This document shows positions 26,277-34,451 of a stretch of DNA of 64,000 nucleotides, one piece after another; within the stretch, counting starts at the first letter, position 1, and every line of letters begins with the position of its first letter. Under the pieces are notes generated by a model. That model saw only the letters and a list, made by a program, of their open reading frames with translations, was not told the DNA's origin and made no database searches. Origin of the DNA: an uncultured Sphingomonadaceae bacterium. Lineage in GTDB: Bacteria > Pseudomonadota > Alphaproteobacteria > Sphingomonadales > Sphingomonadaceae. Where the stretch lies: assembly GCA_947493215.1 (NCBI GenBank), contig CANLQE010000001.1:1426001-1490000 (forward strand), given 5' to 3'. The translations under genes and the position numbers were made by a program.

Positions 26277-26285
26277 TGTGGATAA
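26277..26285. promoter_or_regulatory. DnaA-box match
   Basis: TGTGGATAA is the exact reverse complement of the consensus DnaA box TTATCCACA. It sits 32 bp downstream of the NrdR box. DnaA control of nrdAB is known in E. coli; a single 9-mer can also occur by chance. Confidence 0.45.
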
Positions 26286-26361
26286 ATTTTTTGTAAAATC
26301 TCCGCCTGCCTCTTGCTATATCTTACAGTCCTAGCAGGTCCACGCGTCGCTGCGCTGCAGC

Positions 26362-26647
26362 ATGAATCGGCTGTCGACGAAGCGATTCATTTATACGACG
26401 AACAGAGTCGTTAAAATGTCATTTACCCTCTTGCATATAATTCTGATTCAGCCACTATAGGTTGTGGTTAGGCCAAGGGGGCACACCAATGTATAGTATT
26501 ACACGCCGATAACACCGACTCGGTGGACGGCTCCCTTTGGCCCAAACCGCAAGGAATTTTTTCGGGTTTTTGGGCAAAAATAAATGCCCGCCCAGGCTGT
26601 AAAAATGTTATGTTTAACGGCTCGGCCGCAAGAGATTGTCCGAGTCG
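26362..26647 (+). ncRNA. Putative structured 5' leader RNA of nrdA
   Basis: Several hairpins can be drawn by eye. ATGAATCG/CGATTCAT (26362-26390) has 8 bp. GGCCAAGGGGG pairs with CTCCCTTTGGCC (26471-26481 with 26531-26542) and encloses CACCG/CGGTG (26513-26525). CCCAAA (26541-26546) can pair with TTTGGG (about 26569-26574) and competes with the previous stem. CGGCTCGG/CCGAGTCG (26618-26647) follows. Mutually exclusive stems just before a coding region suggest a switch or attenuator. I do not recognise it as a known riboswitch; no folding program was run. Confidence 0.4.
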
Positions 26648-26747
26648 AACATTACGAGAACAAATAGCCCGGTATTAAACCCAAAGCACGACTGGCTTTC
26701 ATGGTCAGTAAATATGAATGATTTGGTAGTTTGATTAGGGGGCTTTG

Positions 26748-28808
26748 ATGGATTTTAGAGATAGCCGGGATGATACCGGGAATAGTGATAAAGATATGAG
26801 TGAGAGTGAAATGGCCGCCGAAGTTCTGGATACGCCAAAGGATAAATCCGCAAGCGCCGCAAAAGAAGCGCCGGTGAAAGAGCCAGAGGTCAGCAAGAAG
26901 GCTGAATCAGAAGCGGCTGCGACAAAGAAAAATGACGAGAAAGAACTGAAAGCGGAGCGCGACAGCCATAGCGTCGAAAAACGCCGGTTCAAAATCGTTC
27001 AGGATGACGCGCGCGATGCGCTGCTCACGGACTTTGGCAAGGAAACGCTGAAGGATCGCTATTTGCTTCCTGACGAGAGTTTTCAGGACCTGTTCTCGCG
27101 GGTGGCGGATGCCTATGCGGATGATCAGGAACATGCCCAGCGGCTCTATGATTATATATCCAAACTTTGGTTCATGCCCGCAACACCAGTGTTGTCCAAT
27201 GGTGGCACCGGTCGGGGTCTGCCGATCTCATGCTATTTGAATAGCGTGGACGACAGCCTTGGCGGGATCGTTAATACGTGGAACGAAAATGTCTGGCTAG
27301 CCTCCAAAGGTGGCGGCATCGGCACCTATTGGGGTAGCGTAAGAGGCATTGGCGAGCCTGTTGGCCTCAACGGTAAAACGTCCGGCATTATTCCGTTTGT
27401 TCGGGTGATGGACAGCCTGACGCTGGCAATTTCGCAAGGCAGCTTGCGACGTGGTTCAGCGGCTTGCTATCTTGATGTTGATCATCCGGAAATCGAAGAA
27501 TTTCTTGAAATTAGAAAGCCTTCCGGTGACTTCAACCGAAAAGCTCTGAACCTGCACCACGGTGTTCTCCTGACCGACGAGTTTATGGAAGCGGTGCGTG
27601 ATGGTACGGAATTTAATCTCAAATCACCGAAAGACGGTTCGGTGCGCGGCACAGTGGATGCACGCTCTCTGTTCCAGAAACTGGTCGAAACGCGTCTTGC
27701 CACTGGTGAACCTTATATTATTTTCAACGACACGGTGAACCGGATGATGCCCAAGCATCACCGCGATCTGGGTCTGAAAGTTTCCACATCCAACCTATGT
27801 TCCGAAATCACTCTGCCAACGGGTCGCGATCACTTGGGCGAGGACAGGACGGCAGTGTGTTGCCTGTCCTCGCTGAACCTTGAAACATGGGATCAGTGGA
27901 GCGGAGACAAGGAGTTTATCGAGGACATCATGCGTTTCCTCGATAATGTCCTTCAGGATTATATTGACCGCGCACCCGATGAAATGGCGCGTGCCAAATA
28001 TAGCGCGAGCCGTGAACGCAGCGTTGGTTTGGGCGTCATGGGCTATCACAGCTTCTTGCAGGCTCGCGGACTTGGTTTTGAAAGCGCGATGGCAAAATCG
28101 TGGAATATGAAGATCTTCAAGCATATTTCGGCCAAAGCCTCTGAAGCCAGCATGATGCTGGCCCATGAACGCGGCCCTTGTCCCGATGCGGCTGATCAGG
28201 GCGTGATGGAGCGCTTCTCCTGCAAAATGGCAATTGCGCCAACCGCGTCGATTTCGATCATTTGCGGCGGAGCCTCTGCCTGCATCGAACCGATCCCGGC
28301 GAATATCTATACGCATAAAACGCTCTCGGGCAGCTTTGTCGTCAAGAACCCGCATCTGGAAAAACTGCTGCAGGACAAATCGAAAGACAGCAATAATGTC
28401 TGGAACTCGATCCTGGAACAAGGCGGCAGCGTTCAGCATCTCGATTTCCTCAGCGCCGAGGAAAAAGACACCTATAAAACCAGCTTCGAGATTGATCAGC
28501 GCTGGCTGCTCGAACTTGCGGCGGATCGCACGCCCTATATTGATCAGGCACAGTCACTGAACCTGTTCATTCCGGCCGATGTCGATAAATGGGACCTGCT
28601 GATGCTGCACTTCCGCGCATGGGAATTGGGCATTAAGTCGCTTTATTACCTGCGGTCGAAATCGATCCAGCGCGCCGGCTTTGCCAATAACGAAGAAGCC
28701 GTGAGCACAGGCGGCGTTGAAGCGGATAATACGCTTGATCCGAAAACGGTCGAACTAATGACCACCGCTGGCACCACCGACTATGACGAATGTCTGGCCT
28801 GTCAGTAA
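26748..28808 (+). CDS. nrdA: Ribonucleoside-diphosphate reductase alpha subunit, class Ia type
   Basis: A 686-residue catalytic subunit that makes deoxyribonucleotides. The ATG at 26748 behind AGGGGG is preferred over the TTG one codon earlier. Residues 1 to about 75 are a low-complexity Lys/Glu/Ala extension with no ATP-cone sequence. The catalytic core follows: GLPISCYLNS (first active-site Cys), STSNLCSEI (thiyl Cys and Glu), AVCCLSSLNL (second disulfide Cys), SLYYLRSKS (radical-transfer tyrosines) and C-terminal ECLACQ (disulfide relay CxxC). It precedes nrdB by 144 bases, with an intrinsic terminator in the gap. Regulation by NrdR is supported by the upstream box. Confidence 0.96.
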   Translation: MDFRDSRDDTGNSDKDMSESEMAAEVLDTPKDKSASAAKEAPVKEPEVSKKAESEAAATKKNDEKELKAERDSHSVEKRRFKIVQDDARDALLTDFGKETLKDRYLLPDESFQDLFSRVADAYADDQEHAQRLYDYISKLWFMPATPVLSNGGTGRGLPISCYLNSVDDSLGGIVNTWNENVWLASKGGGIGTYWGSVRGIGEPVGLNGKTSGIIPFVRVMDSLTLAISQGSLRRGSAACYLDVDHPEIEEFLEIRKPSGDFNRKALNLHHGVLLTDEFMEAVRDGTEFNLKSPKDGSVRGTVDARSLFQKLVETRLATGEPYIIFNDTVNRMMPKHHRDLGLKVSTSNLCSEITLPTGRDHLGEDRTAVCCLSSLNLETWDQWSGDKEFIEDIMRFLDNVLQDYIDRAPDEMARAKYSASRERSVGLGVMGYHSFLQARGLGFESAMAKSWNMKIFKHISAKASEASMMLAHERGPCPDAADQGVMERFSCKMAIAPTASISIICGGASACIEPIPANIYTHKTLSGSFVVKNPHLEKLLQDKSKDSNNVWNSILEQGGSVQHLDFLSAEEKDTYKTSFEIDQRWLLELAADRTPYIDQAQSLNLFIPADVDKWDLLMLHFRAWELGIKSLYYLRSKSIQRAGFANNEEAVSTGGVEADNTLDPKTVELMTTAGTTDYDECLACQ

Positions 28809-28824
28809 TTAGGCTTTGCCCACT

Positions 28825-28862
28825 GCCTCCTCCCTTTGCTCCTTTTGGGAGGAGGCCGTTTT
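28825..28862 (+). terminator. Intrinsic terminator between nrdA and nrdB
   Basis: GCCTCCTCCC (28825-28834) pairs perfectly with GGGAGGAGGC (28847-28856) around a 12-base loop, and is followed by CGTTTTCTT. This is a convincing rho-independent terminator 16 bases after the nrdA stop. It implies that nrdB has its own promoter in the remaining 90 bases, or that read-through sets the subunit ratio. Confidence 0.75.
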
Positions 28863-28952
28863 CTTCAAAATGCTAAAGGACGCGCCCAATACGGGGCCTA
28901 TGTTGGCCAAATGATGTACGAGATGAACAGTACGAAAGCGGAGTTAGTTTAA

Positions 28953-30011
28953 ATGTCACTTCTGGAATCACGCAAAACCTACAAGCCCTTTGAATATCCA
29001 TGGGCGTTTGAGTTCTGGAAGCGTCAGCAACAGATTCACTGGATGCCGGAAGAAGTGCCATTGGGCGAGGATTGCCGCGATTGGGCGCAGAAGCTGACCG
29101 ATCATGAGCGCAACCTGCTCACCCAGATTTTCCGTTTCTTCACCCAGGCCGATGTCGAGGTGCAGGATTGCTATCACGACAAATATGGCCGCGTGTTCAA
29201 ACCGACCGAAATCAAGATGATGCTGACATCATTTTCCAATATGGAAACCGTCCACATCGCCGCTTATTCGCATCTGCTCGACACGATCGGCATGCCGGAG
29301 AGCGAATACTCCATGTTCCTCGAATATGAGGCGATGAAGGACAAGCACGATTATATGGGCACATTCGGCGTCGACACCGACGAAGATATTGCCAAGACGC
29401 TGGCGATGTTCGGCGGCTTTACCGAAGGGCTGCAACTGTTCGCCAGCTTTGCGATGCTGATGAACTTCCCGCGCTTTAACAAGATGAAGGGCATGGGGCA
29501 GATTGTGTCCTGGTCCGTGCGCGATGAAAGCCTGCACTGCGAAGGCATTGTCAAAATGTTCCACACATTTGTGCAGGAGCGTGATTGTTTAACGAAGAAT
29601 GTCAAAGAAGAAATTATCGACTGCTGCCAGAAAACCGTGCGGCTGGAAGATGCATTTATCGACCTGGCGTTCAGCGACGGGCCGGTGACCGGCATGACCG
29701 CGAAAGAGATTAAGCGCTATATCCGCTACATCGCCGACTGGCGTCTGGCGCAGCTGGGCTTCCAACCGATCTACATGATCGAAGACCACCCGCTGCCTTG
29801 GCTCGCTCCGCTGCTTAACGGTGTCGAGCACGCCAATTTCTTCGAAACCCGTGCGACCGAATATTCCAAAGGCGCGACTAAAGGCAATTGGAACGAAGTC
29901 TGGGACAGCTTTGACCAGCGCAAAGGCAATAAGATTATCGGCATCGAAGCGACCGATAATGATGATGACGGCGAAGATATGTTTGAAGCGGCGGGGGTTG
30001 CTGCGGAGTGA
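28953..30011 (+). CDS. nrdB: Ribonucleoside-diphosphate reductase beta subunit, class Ia
   Basis: A 352-residue ferritin-like subunit that houses the di-iron tyrosyl radical. Ligands can be matched to E. coli: Asp67, Glu98 and His101 in SNMETVHIAAYSH, and the later Glu/His in VRDESLHCEG. Tyr105 occupies the radical position, so this is class Ia and not a Tyr-less subclass. No N-terminal ATP-cone is present. The C-terminal tail (DDDGEDMFEAAGVAAE) is acidic as expected for docking to NrdA. Confidence 0.97.
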   Translation: MSLLESRKTYKPFEYPWAFEFWKRQQQIHWMPEEVPLGEDCRDWAQKLTDHERNLLTQIFRFFTQADVEVQDCYHDKYGRVFKPTEIKMMLTSFSNMETVHIAAYSHLLDTIGMPESEYSMFLEYEAMKDKHDYMGTFGVDTDEDIAKTLAMFGGFTEGLQLFASFAMLMNFPRFNKMKGMGQIVSWSVRDESLHCEGIVKMFHTFVQERDCLTKNVKEEIIDCCQKTVRLEDAFIDLAFSDGPVTGMTAKEIKRYIRYIADWRLAQLGFQPIYMIEDHPLPWLAPLLNGVEHANFFETRATEYSKGATKGNWNEVWDSFDQRKGNKIIGIEATDNDDDGEDMFEAAGVAAE

Positions 30012-30056
30012 ATCTGAATCCTAGTTGGCGATTGATGGGATTAATAAGAGCCTTTC

Positions 30057-31283
30057 ATGTCCGATAGTCGCCAATTTACACATCCCTATTTCGACACTAT
30101 TTCGAATTTTTTAGACCTTCAAAAAAGCAAGAAATTTTTGTCTTCTGAAAAAGCTCTGTCCGATGAGCAAAGGCACATCAGAAGTTATGCATTTGCAGCA
30201 GCGCGGAATATTGAGTCTCGAATTGCCAGTCTGCCGGAAGTGCTTTTGAATCGGACGAACCTTGATCAAATAAATACTCCCCTTCAGAAAGCCTTTAACG
30301 AATTCTCAGCCTTCGCTTCAAGCGAGAATGCCGCACATATCCAAAACGCTGGACCGATGATTGATCAGGCTATCAACGCAGCTTCATGGGCGATTCCCAC
30401 TAGCGCGGGAGCAAGAACTGATAAAGAGATTGAGAAAGAAATCTCAGTGATTTCATCCGCCGCTCAATCAGCTTTGTCAGATGTTTCTGAACAGCGGGAT
30501 GCTTTAACAAACCAAATATCTGAACTTACAGAACAACTTGCTGCACAAGATCAGAAAATCACTGATCTTTCTCAAATATTTGACCAAAAAACGGCAGAGG
30601 CAAATGCCACTTCAGCTGAAATAAGCACGCAGTATTCGAAATTGGAGCAGAAATTTGAAAATACCTTTAGCGGGCAGCTAATCGAATTTTCTGACCAGTT
30701 CGACAAATTGACTACAAGCAATTCTGCAGCTGCGACAGAACTCATAGCGAACCTCACAAAACATGAGCAAGATGCTAGGAAAATTGTTCAGGTTGTTGGT
30801 AATGTCGGAGTTACAGGGAATTATAGTAATCTAGCATCAACGGAATCTAAACAAGCTAACCTTTGGCGCTGGATCACAGTGGCTTTCTTTGGATCGGGTG
30901 TTCTCATAATTGCTGGAAACTTGGGCGTACATATATACAAAGAAATTGCGGTAGATAATTATCAACCCAGCATAATGTCGCTAATGCTCAGGGTTTTGGG
31001 TGGTTTCGCTTTAGCACTACCAGCATTTTATACGGCGCGAGAATCTGCAAGACATCGATCGAATGCAGATCGAGCGAAACAAACAGAGTTAGAACTGGCT
31101 TCACTCGGTCCGTTTATGGAATTACTGCCAGAGGAGCAGAAAGTAGAGCTAAGAGTAAAATTGACTGATAGTTATTTTGGCAGCCAAATTGAATCACATG
31201 ACGTTGATTCTCCACTCAAGACGGACGACATCACTAAAGTTTTAAAGGCTGTGACTGATTTAGTTTCAAAAGCCAAAAGTTAG
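30057..31283 (+). CDS. AT-rich coiled-coil membrane protein of unknown function
   Basis: A 408-residue protein that I cannot assign to a family. Residues 1-140 are helical without clear motifs. Residues about 150-270 form a long predicted coiled coil (SEQRDALTNQISELTEQLAAQDQKI spread, then further heptads). Two hydrophobic segments follow (WITVAFFGSGVLIIAGNLGV and SLMLRVLGGFALALPAFYTA), and a soluble C-terminal domain follows with LGPFMELLPEEQKVELRVKL. Base composition and codon use are clearly more AT-rich than the neighbours, which suggests transfer. Start ATG has an AAGAG site. Single genes of this layout occur in accessory and defence contexts, but no function can be assigned. Confidence 0.8.
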   Translation: MSDSRQFTHPYFDTISNFLDLQKSKKFLSSEKALSDEQRHIRSYAFAAARNIESRIASLPEVLLNRTNLDQINTPLQKAFNEFSAFASSENAAHIQNAGPMIDQAINAASWAIPTSAGARTDKEIEKEISVISSAAQSALSDVSEQRDALTNQISELTEQLAAQDQKITDLSQIFDQKTAEANATSAEISTQYSKLEQKFENTFSGQLIEFSDQFDKLTTSNSAAATELIANLTKHEQDARKIVQVVGNVGVTGNYSNLASTESKQANLWRWITVAFFGSGVLIIAGNLGVHIYKEIAVDNYQPSIMSLMLRVLGGFALALPAFYTARESARHRSNADRAKQTELELASLGPFMELLPEEQKVELRVKLTDSYFGSQIESHDVDSPLKTDDITKVLKAVTDLVSKAKS

Positions 31284-31443
31284 AATTGGTATCATGGCGG
31301 CTCACCAAACCCAGCAAACTGCCACCACCCTCCATCACCGCCAATAATCATCCCGCTCCGCGCCTGATCTGTGACCCGCGGCATAGACAGGACCGCCGAA
31401 AGCGACCTATCACGCTGCAACAAGGGTTTAAGGGAGTGGATTT

Positions 31444-32220
31444 GTGAGCCGTTTCAAATTTCTGGCCGCTATGGCCGCCATGTTTTTCATGGGCCTCGCG
31501 GCGCCCGCCGCGGCGCAGGATTGCGACGTCATGCACGCGCTGCAAATCGACGTGAAGGATGGCCGTTTCAAAGTCTATCTGAACGGTGTCTATCTCTATG
31601 AAGATGATGACAGGTTGATCAAACATTCCAGAGGGTTCAGCGACTGGCTGGTGCAGGGCGAAAATCTTGTCCGGGTTATATTTGACGGCAAGGCCGGCGA
31701 TTTTTCGGTGATCCGGGTCTGCAGAGGCGCTTTCCCTGATGAAAATGGTGATTTTCCTGATGCTGATACGGTTGGCGAGGCAAAGTTTGATGGCAGCGCG
31801 AGCAAGGAGATGCGGTTTAATCGGGAGGCTCCGGTTGCGGCAGAATATATGAAAGCAGAAATTGCCGGTGATGAGGGATTGATGGAGGCGATCAGGACAT
31901 TGCAGGACGCGGCAGCCAGTGGTGATGTGGACACCGTGCTCGCCCTGCACGCGCCCATGTTTCGAGACGCGGAGCGGCAGGGCGCGTCGCTCGATTGGCT
32001 CACCACCTATATGCGCGATATCCTGTCCAACAATCCGGTCGATATAGCGACGGGCCTGGTCGCCAAACCGATCATGGGCGGCCGGGCCTATCAGGTGCTG
32101 AACGCAGAGCAGAAGTCGGCCATATCGCTGAGCGCGGTCTATGAAGACACAAAGGTCTTTTGGCACAGCGGCACATTCTGGGCCCGTTTCGACGGCAAAT
32201 GGCTCATTCTGGCGCTGTAG
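31444..32220 (+). CDS. Secreted protein of unknown function
   Basis: A 258-residue protein starting with GTG at 31444 behind AAGGGAG. It has a clear signal peptide (FLAAMAAMFFMGLAAPAAAQ), so it is periplasmic or outer-surface. The N-terminal domain contains DCDVMHALQIDVKDGRFKVYLNGVYL and a later VCRG, giving a likely disulfide. The C-terminal domain (about 130-258) has LQDAAASGDVDTVLALHAPMF and ends in FWARFDGKWLILAL, reminiscent of an NTF2/SnoaL-like fold. No named family recognised. The upstream 160 bases hold no other gene. Confidence 0.8.
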   Translation: MSRFKFLAAMAAMFFMGLAAPAAAQDCDVMHALQIDVKDGRFKVYLNGVYLYEDDDRLIKHSRGFSDWLVQGENLVRVIFDGKAGDFSVIRVCRGAFPDENGDFPDADTVGEAKFDGSASKEMRFNREAPVAAEYMKAEIAGDEGLMEAIRTLQDAAASGDVDTVLALHAPMFRDAERQGASLDWLTTYMRDILSNNPVDIATGLVAKPIMGGRAYQVLNAEQKSAISLSAVYEDTKVFWHSGTFWARFDGKWLILAL

Positions 32221-32372
32221 AGCCAAGTTTAGTGACACGGCGCTTTTTCCGAAAAGCCCTAAAACTCAATTTCCTACTAGCCGAACTATTGCCGGGTTAA
32301 TCCAAAAAATTCACGAATATTAAATGGGACGATGCCTATAGTCGTTAAAATAACAAGAAAGCTATTCCCCCC

Positions 32373-32780
32373 ATGTTTCAACTTGTTTACAAAAGTAAGC
32401 CAGCGCCCGGCTATGATCCGGATGATTGTACCGAAATATTATTCCAGTCGCGCCGCAATAACCCCAAAATGGGTATCACCGGCGCGCTGCTCTATACCGG
32501 CACCTATTTTGTTCAGGCGCTGGAGGGCAGTGAAGAGGCCGTTCGCGAGGTCTATGCCACGGTAAAAAGAGACCCCCGGCACGAACAGATTGAATGTCTG
32601 TCCGAACATGAGGTGGAAGAAGCCGAATTTGGACGCTGGACCATGGCCTTTCCTCGCACCAAAATTAACGAGAATAGCGATCTGGAGCATCAGCTGCAGT
32701 TTATGACAGAAAGTGCCTGCGAGGAAACGCGCGCGCTGTTCACGAAATTTTTGACCAAAACCCGCAAAAAACAGCATTGA
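32373..32780 (+). CDS. BLUF-domain blue-light sensor (short, single domain)
   Basis: A 135-residue FAD-binding photoreceptor. All key BLUF positions match AppA with a constant offset of 15: Tyr6 (Y21), Ser26 (S41), Asn30 (N45), Gln48 (Q63), Trp89 (W104) and Met91 (M106). Blue light would rearrange the Tyr-Gln-flavin hydrogen bonds. The ~40 residues after the domain are helical (HQLQFMTESACEETRALFTKF) and carry no output enzyme, so it must signal by protein-protein contact. No partner such as an EAL protein or antirepressor is adjacent. Confidence 0.94.
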   Translation: MFQLVYKSKPAPGYDPDDCTEILFQSRRNNPKMGITGALLYTGTYFVQALEGSEEAVREVYATVKRDPRHEQIECLSEHEVEEAEFGRWTMAFPRTKINENSDLEHQLQFMTESACEETRALFTKFLTKTRKKQH

Positions 32781-32894
32781 TGGCGCAATAAATCTGCAAA
32801 GAATCTGTATGGTGCAGCGCGCCACAACCATCATCCGATCGCGTGGAAAGGCCGGCAAAAAACCTCTTTCCTACATCGGCCGATTCATTGCTTA

Positions 32895-33179
32895 ATGGGG
32901 ACCATGACAAACCGATCACATGCGAGTCCCGATCCGCGCGACGGGGTGGTGCGGAGCCCACGTATCTCTCGTATCCTCTTCGTGCTCGCTGCGCTTTATG
33001 GCACAATGGTGTTGCTGCTCGCCTTTTTCGGACCCTTGCTGTGGCTCTATAGCGGCGGTAGACTGACGGAAGGTGGGCCGTTTTACGGCGCGATGATTGA
33101 TGGGGTCTGGGCGCTCTTGTTCTTGCTGGCTTGGTGGTTGGTGCGCCCAGAAAGATGGCACCTTGACTCACTGTATTGA
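32895..33179 (+). CDS. Internally deleted paralogue of the four-helix membrane protein at 33898
   Basis: A 94-residue protein with two hydrophobic segments. From ILFVLAALYGTMVLLLAFFG it jumps directly to LWLYSGGRLTEGGPFYGAMIDGVWALLFLLAWWL, two segments that in the paralogue at 33898 are separated by about 64 residues. The junction falls at a shared (L)xFFG coding segment, so an in-frame deletion by short-repeat recombination explains it. It may still be expressed as a two-helix protein; the N-terminal 24 residues differ from the paralogue. Confidence 0.6.
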   Translation: MGTMTNRSHASPDPRDGVVRSPRISRILFVLAALYGTMVLLLAFFGPLLWLYSGGRLTEGGPFYGAMIDGVWALLFLLAWWLVRPERWHLDSLY

Positions 33180-33239
33180 TGAGCTATCACACCAATACAG
33201 CATGGTCATTCTGATCCTGCCTATCAAAGGATCAGAAAC

Positions 33240-33743
33240 ATGACACGGACACAGAAAATTTTATCGACCGCTGCTCTGGCCGCCGCTGGCGTGAGCGGGG
33301 CGGCGCAAGCGCAAGACACCGCGGCCGAAACGGAAGAATCGGTGGCGGCCAATTTGAAACAGCTGGACGCCCAGTTATTCCAGGCCGCGTTCGAGACATG
33401 CGACATGGATGTTGTTACCGATCTGCTGGCCGATGATCTGGAATTTTATCATGACCGCGACGGTCTATCCTACACCACGGCCGATGCCTTTATCGCCGAC
33501 GTGAAGCGCGATTGCGGCGGCGGCAAGCGGGTGCTGATCGAGGACAGCCTGACCACCCATATGATCGGTGACTTTGGGGCGATGCAACATGGTCGCCACG
33601 AATTTCATCAAGTCATGCCAGATGGCTCCAGCATAGCCCGGGAAAAGGGCGTGTTCATGCATATGTGGAAGCGCGACGACAGTGGCACCGCCGGCTGGAA
33701 GGTCAGCCGCGTCATCAGCTATGATCATGAGGGTATAGAATAA
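33240..33743 (+). CDS. Secreted DUF4440/SnoaL-like (NTF2-fold) protein
   Basis: A 167-residue precursor with a signal peptide (KILSTAALAAAGVSGAAQAQ). The mature domain has LKQLDAQLFQAAFETCDMDVVTDLLADDLEFYHDRDG and GVFMHMWKRDDSGTAGWKVSRVISYDH in the order of DUF4440. Fold members are enzymes or binding proteins for small ligands; no function can be fixed. It lies between the two paralogous membrane-protein genes, so all three may have duplicated or moved together. Confidence 0.87.
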   Translation: MTRTQKILSTAALAAAGVSGAAQAQDTAAETEESVAANLKQLDAQLFQAAFETCDMDVVTDLLADDLEFYHDRDGLSYTTADAFIADVKRDCGGGKRVLIEDSLTTHMIGDFGAMQHGRHEFHQVMPDGSSIAREKGVFMHMWKRDDSGTAGWKVSRVISYDHEGIE

Positions 33744-33897
33744 GCAGGCAGGGGAAAATTACGGTGACAGAGTATTATTTTCCGAACAACCAGTACGCCG
33801 TCGTCAAAACTCTATCACCGCTAATCACCAATTCAAGGGGAGGGGTCACCACATACCCCCGCTTGCTTCTGCGTTCATCTCGCCATAAAATCACTCC

Positions 33898-34284
33898 ATG
33901 AAAGCTGCCCGCATCCTCTTCGCGCTCGCTGCGCTATATGGCATATCCGTGCTGTTGCTCGGTCTGTTCGGTGAGGCGCAGTTTAATGCCGCGATGCCGC
34001 CGGCGATCACCCATCCCGAATTTTATTACGGTTTTCACGGAGTCGCGCTGGTGTTTCAGCTTGTCTTTGTCCTGATCGCTATCGACCCGGTCCGCTATCG
34101 CCCGTTGATGCTGTTGGCGGTGCTCGAAAAGCTCGCCTTTTTCGGCCCCGCACTGTGGCTCTATAGCAGCAGCCGACTGACGGAGGGCGGGCCGTTTTAC
34201 GGCGCGATGATCGACGGTGTCTGGGCGCTGCTGTTCTTGCTGGCCTGGTGGTTGGCGCGGCCGAAAAAGGAGGCGGCGGCTTGA
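33898..34284 (+). CDS. Four-helix small membrane protein, unknown function
   Basis: A 128-residue integral membrane protein with four hydrophobic segments: ILFALAALYGISVLLLGLF, FYYGFHGVALVFQLVFVLIA, a third spanning MLLAVLEKLAFFGPALWLYS, and DGVWALLFLLAWWLA. The conserved block RLTEGGPFYGAMIDGVWA between helices 3 and 4 is shared with the shortened paralogue at 32895. It ends in a basic tail. No domain name is recognised. Confidence 0.75.
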   Translation: MKAARILFALAALYGISVLLLGLFGEAQFNAAMPPAITHPEFYYGFHGVALVFQLVFVLIAIDPVRYRPLMLLAVLEKLAFFGPALWLYSSSRLTEGGPFYGAMIDGVWALLFLLAWWLARPKKEAAA

Positions 34285-34451
34285 AGCAATCACCGCACAT
34301 CTGCTCGCGCCAATTTCACGTCTCACCGCGATGGCCGAACAAGTCGCCTTGCCCCGACGACCATCGTTCTATAGACCTGATGGAGAGTAGACGTACCGAC
34401 CCCCCGGAACGATGTTCCTCGAACGGAACTAACAAAAGATAGGCCAACGGA

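Larger units (their letters stand above)
26108..26744. other. 637-bp gene-free region upstream of nrdA
   Basis: No credible protein-coding frame was found here. The left part (26200-26290) holds three protein-binding candidates: a 14-bp palindrome, an NrdR-like box and a DnaA-box match. The right part (about 26360-26650) holds several hairpins and looks like a structured 5' leader for nrdA. Each is listed separately. Confidence 0.8.

Noticed and set aside
26510-26527. CACCGACTCGGTG hairpin resembling the end of a Cas9 tracrRNA
   Set aside because: One base differs, there are no cas genes and no repeat-spacer array in the window; chance hairpin within the nrdA leader.
26108-26744. Leader considered as tmRNA, RNase P RNA or a cobalamin riboswitch
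   Set aside because: None of their conserved sequence blocks could be found.
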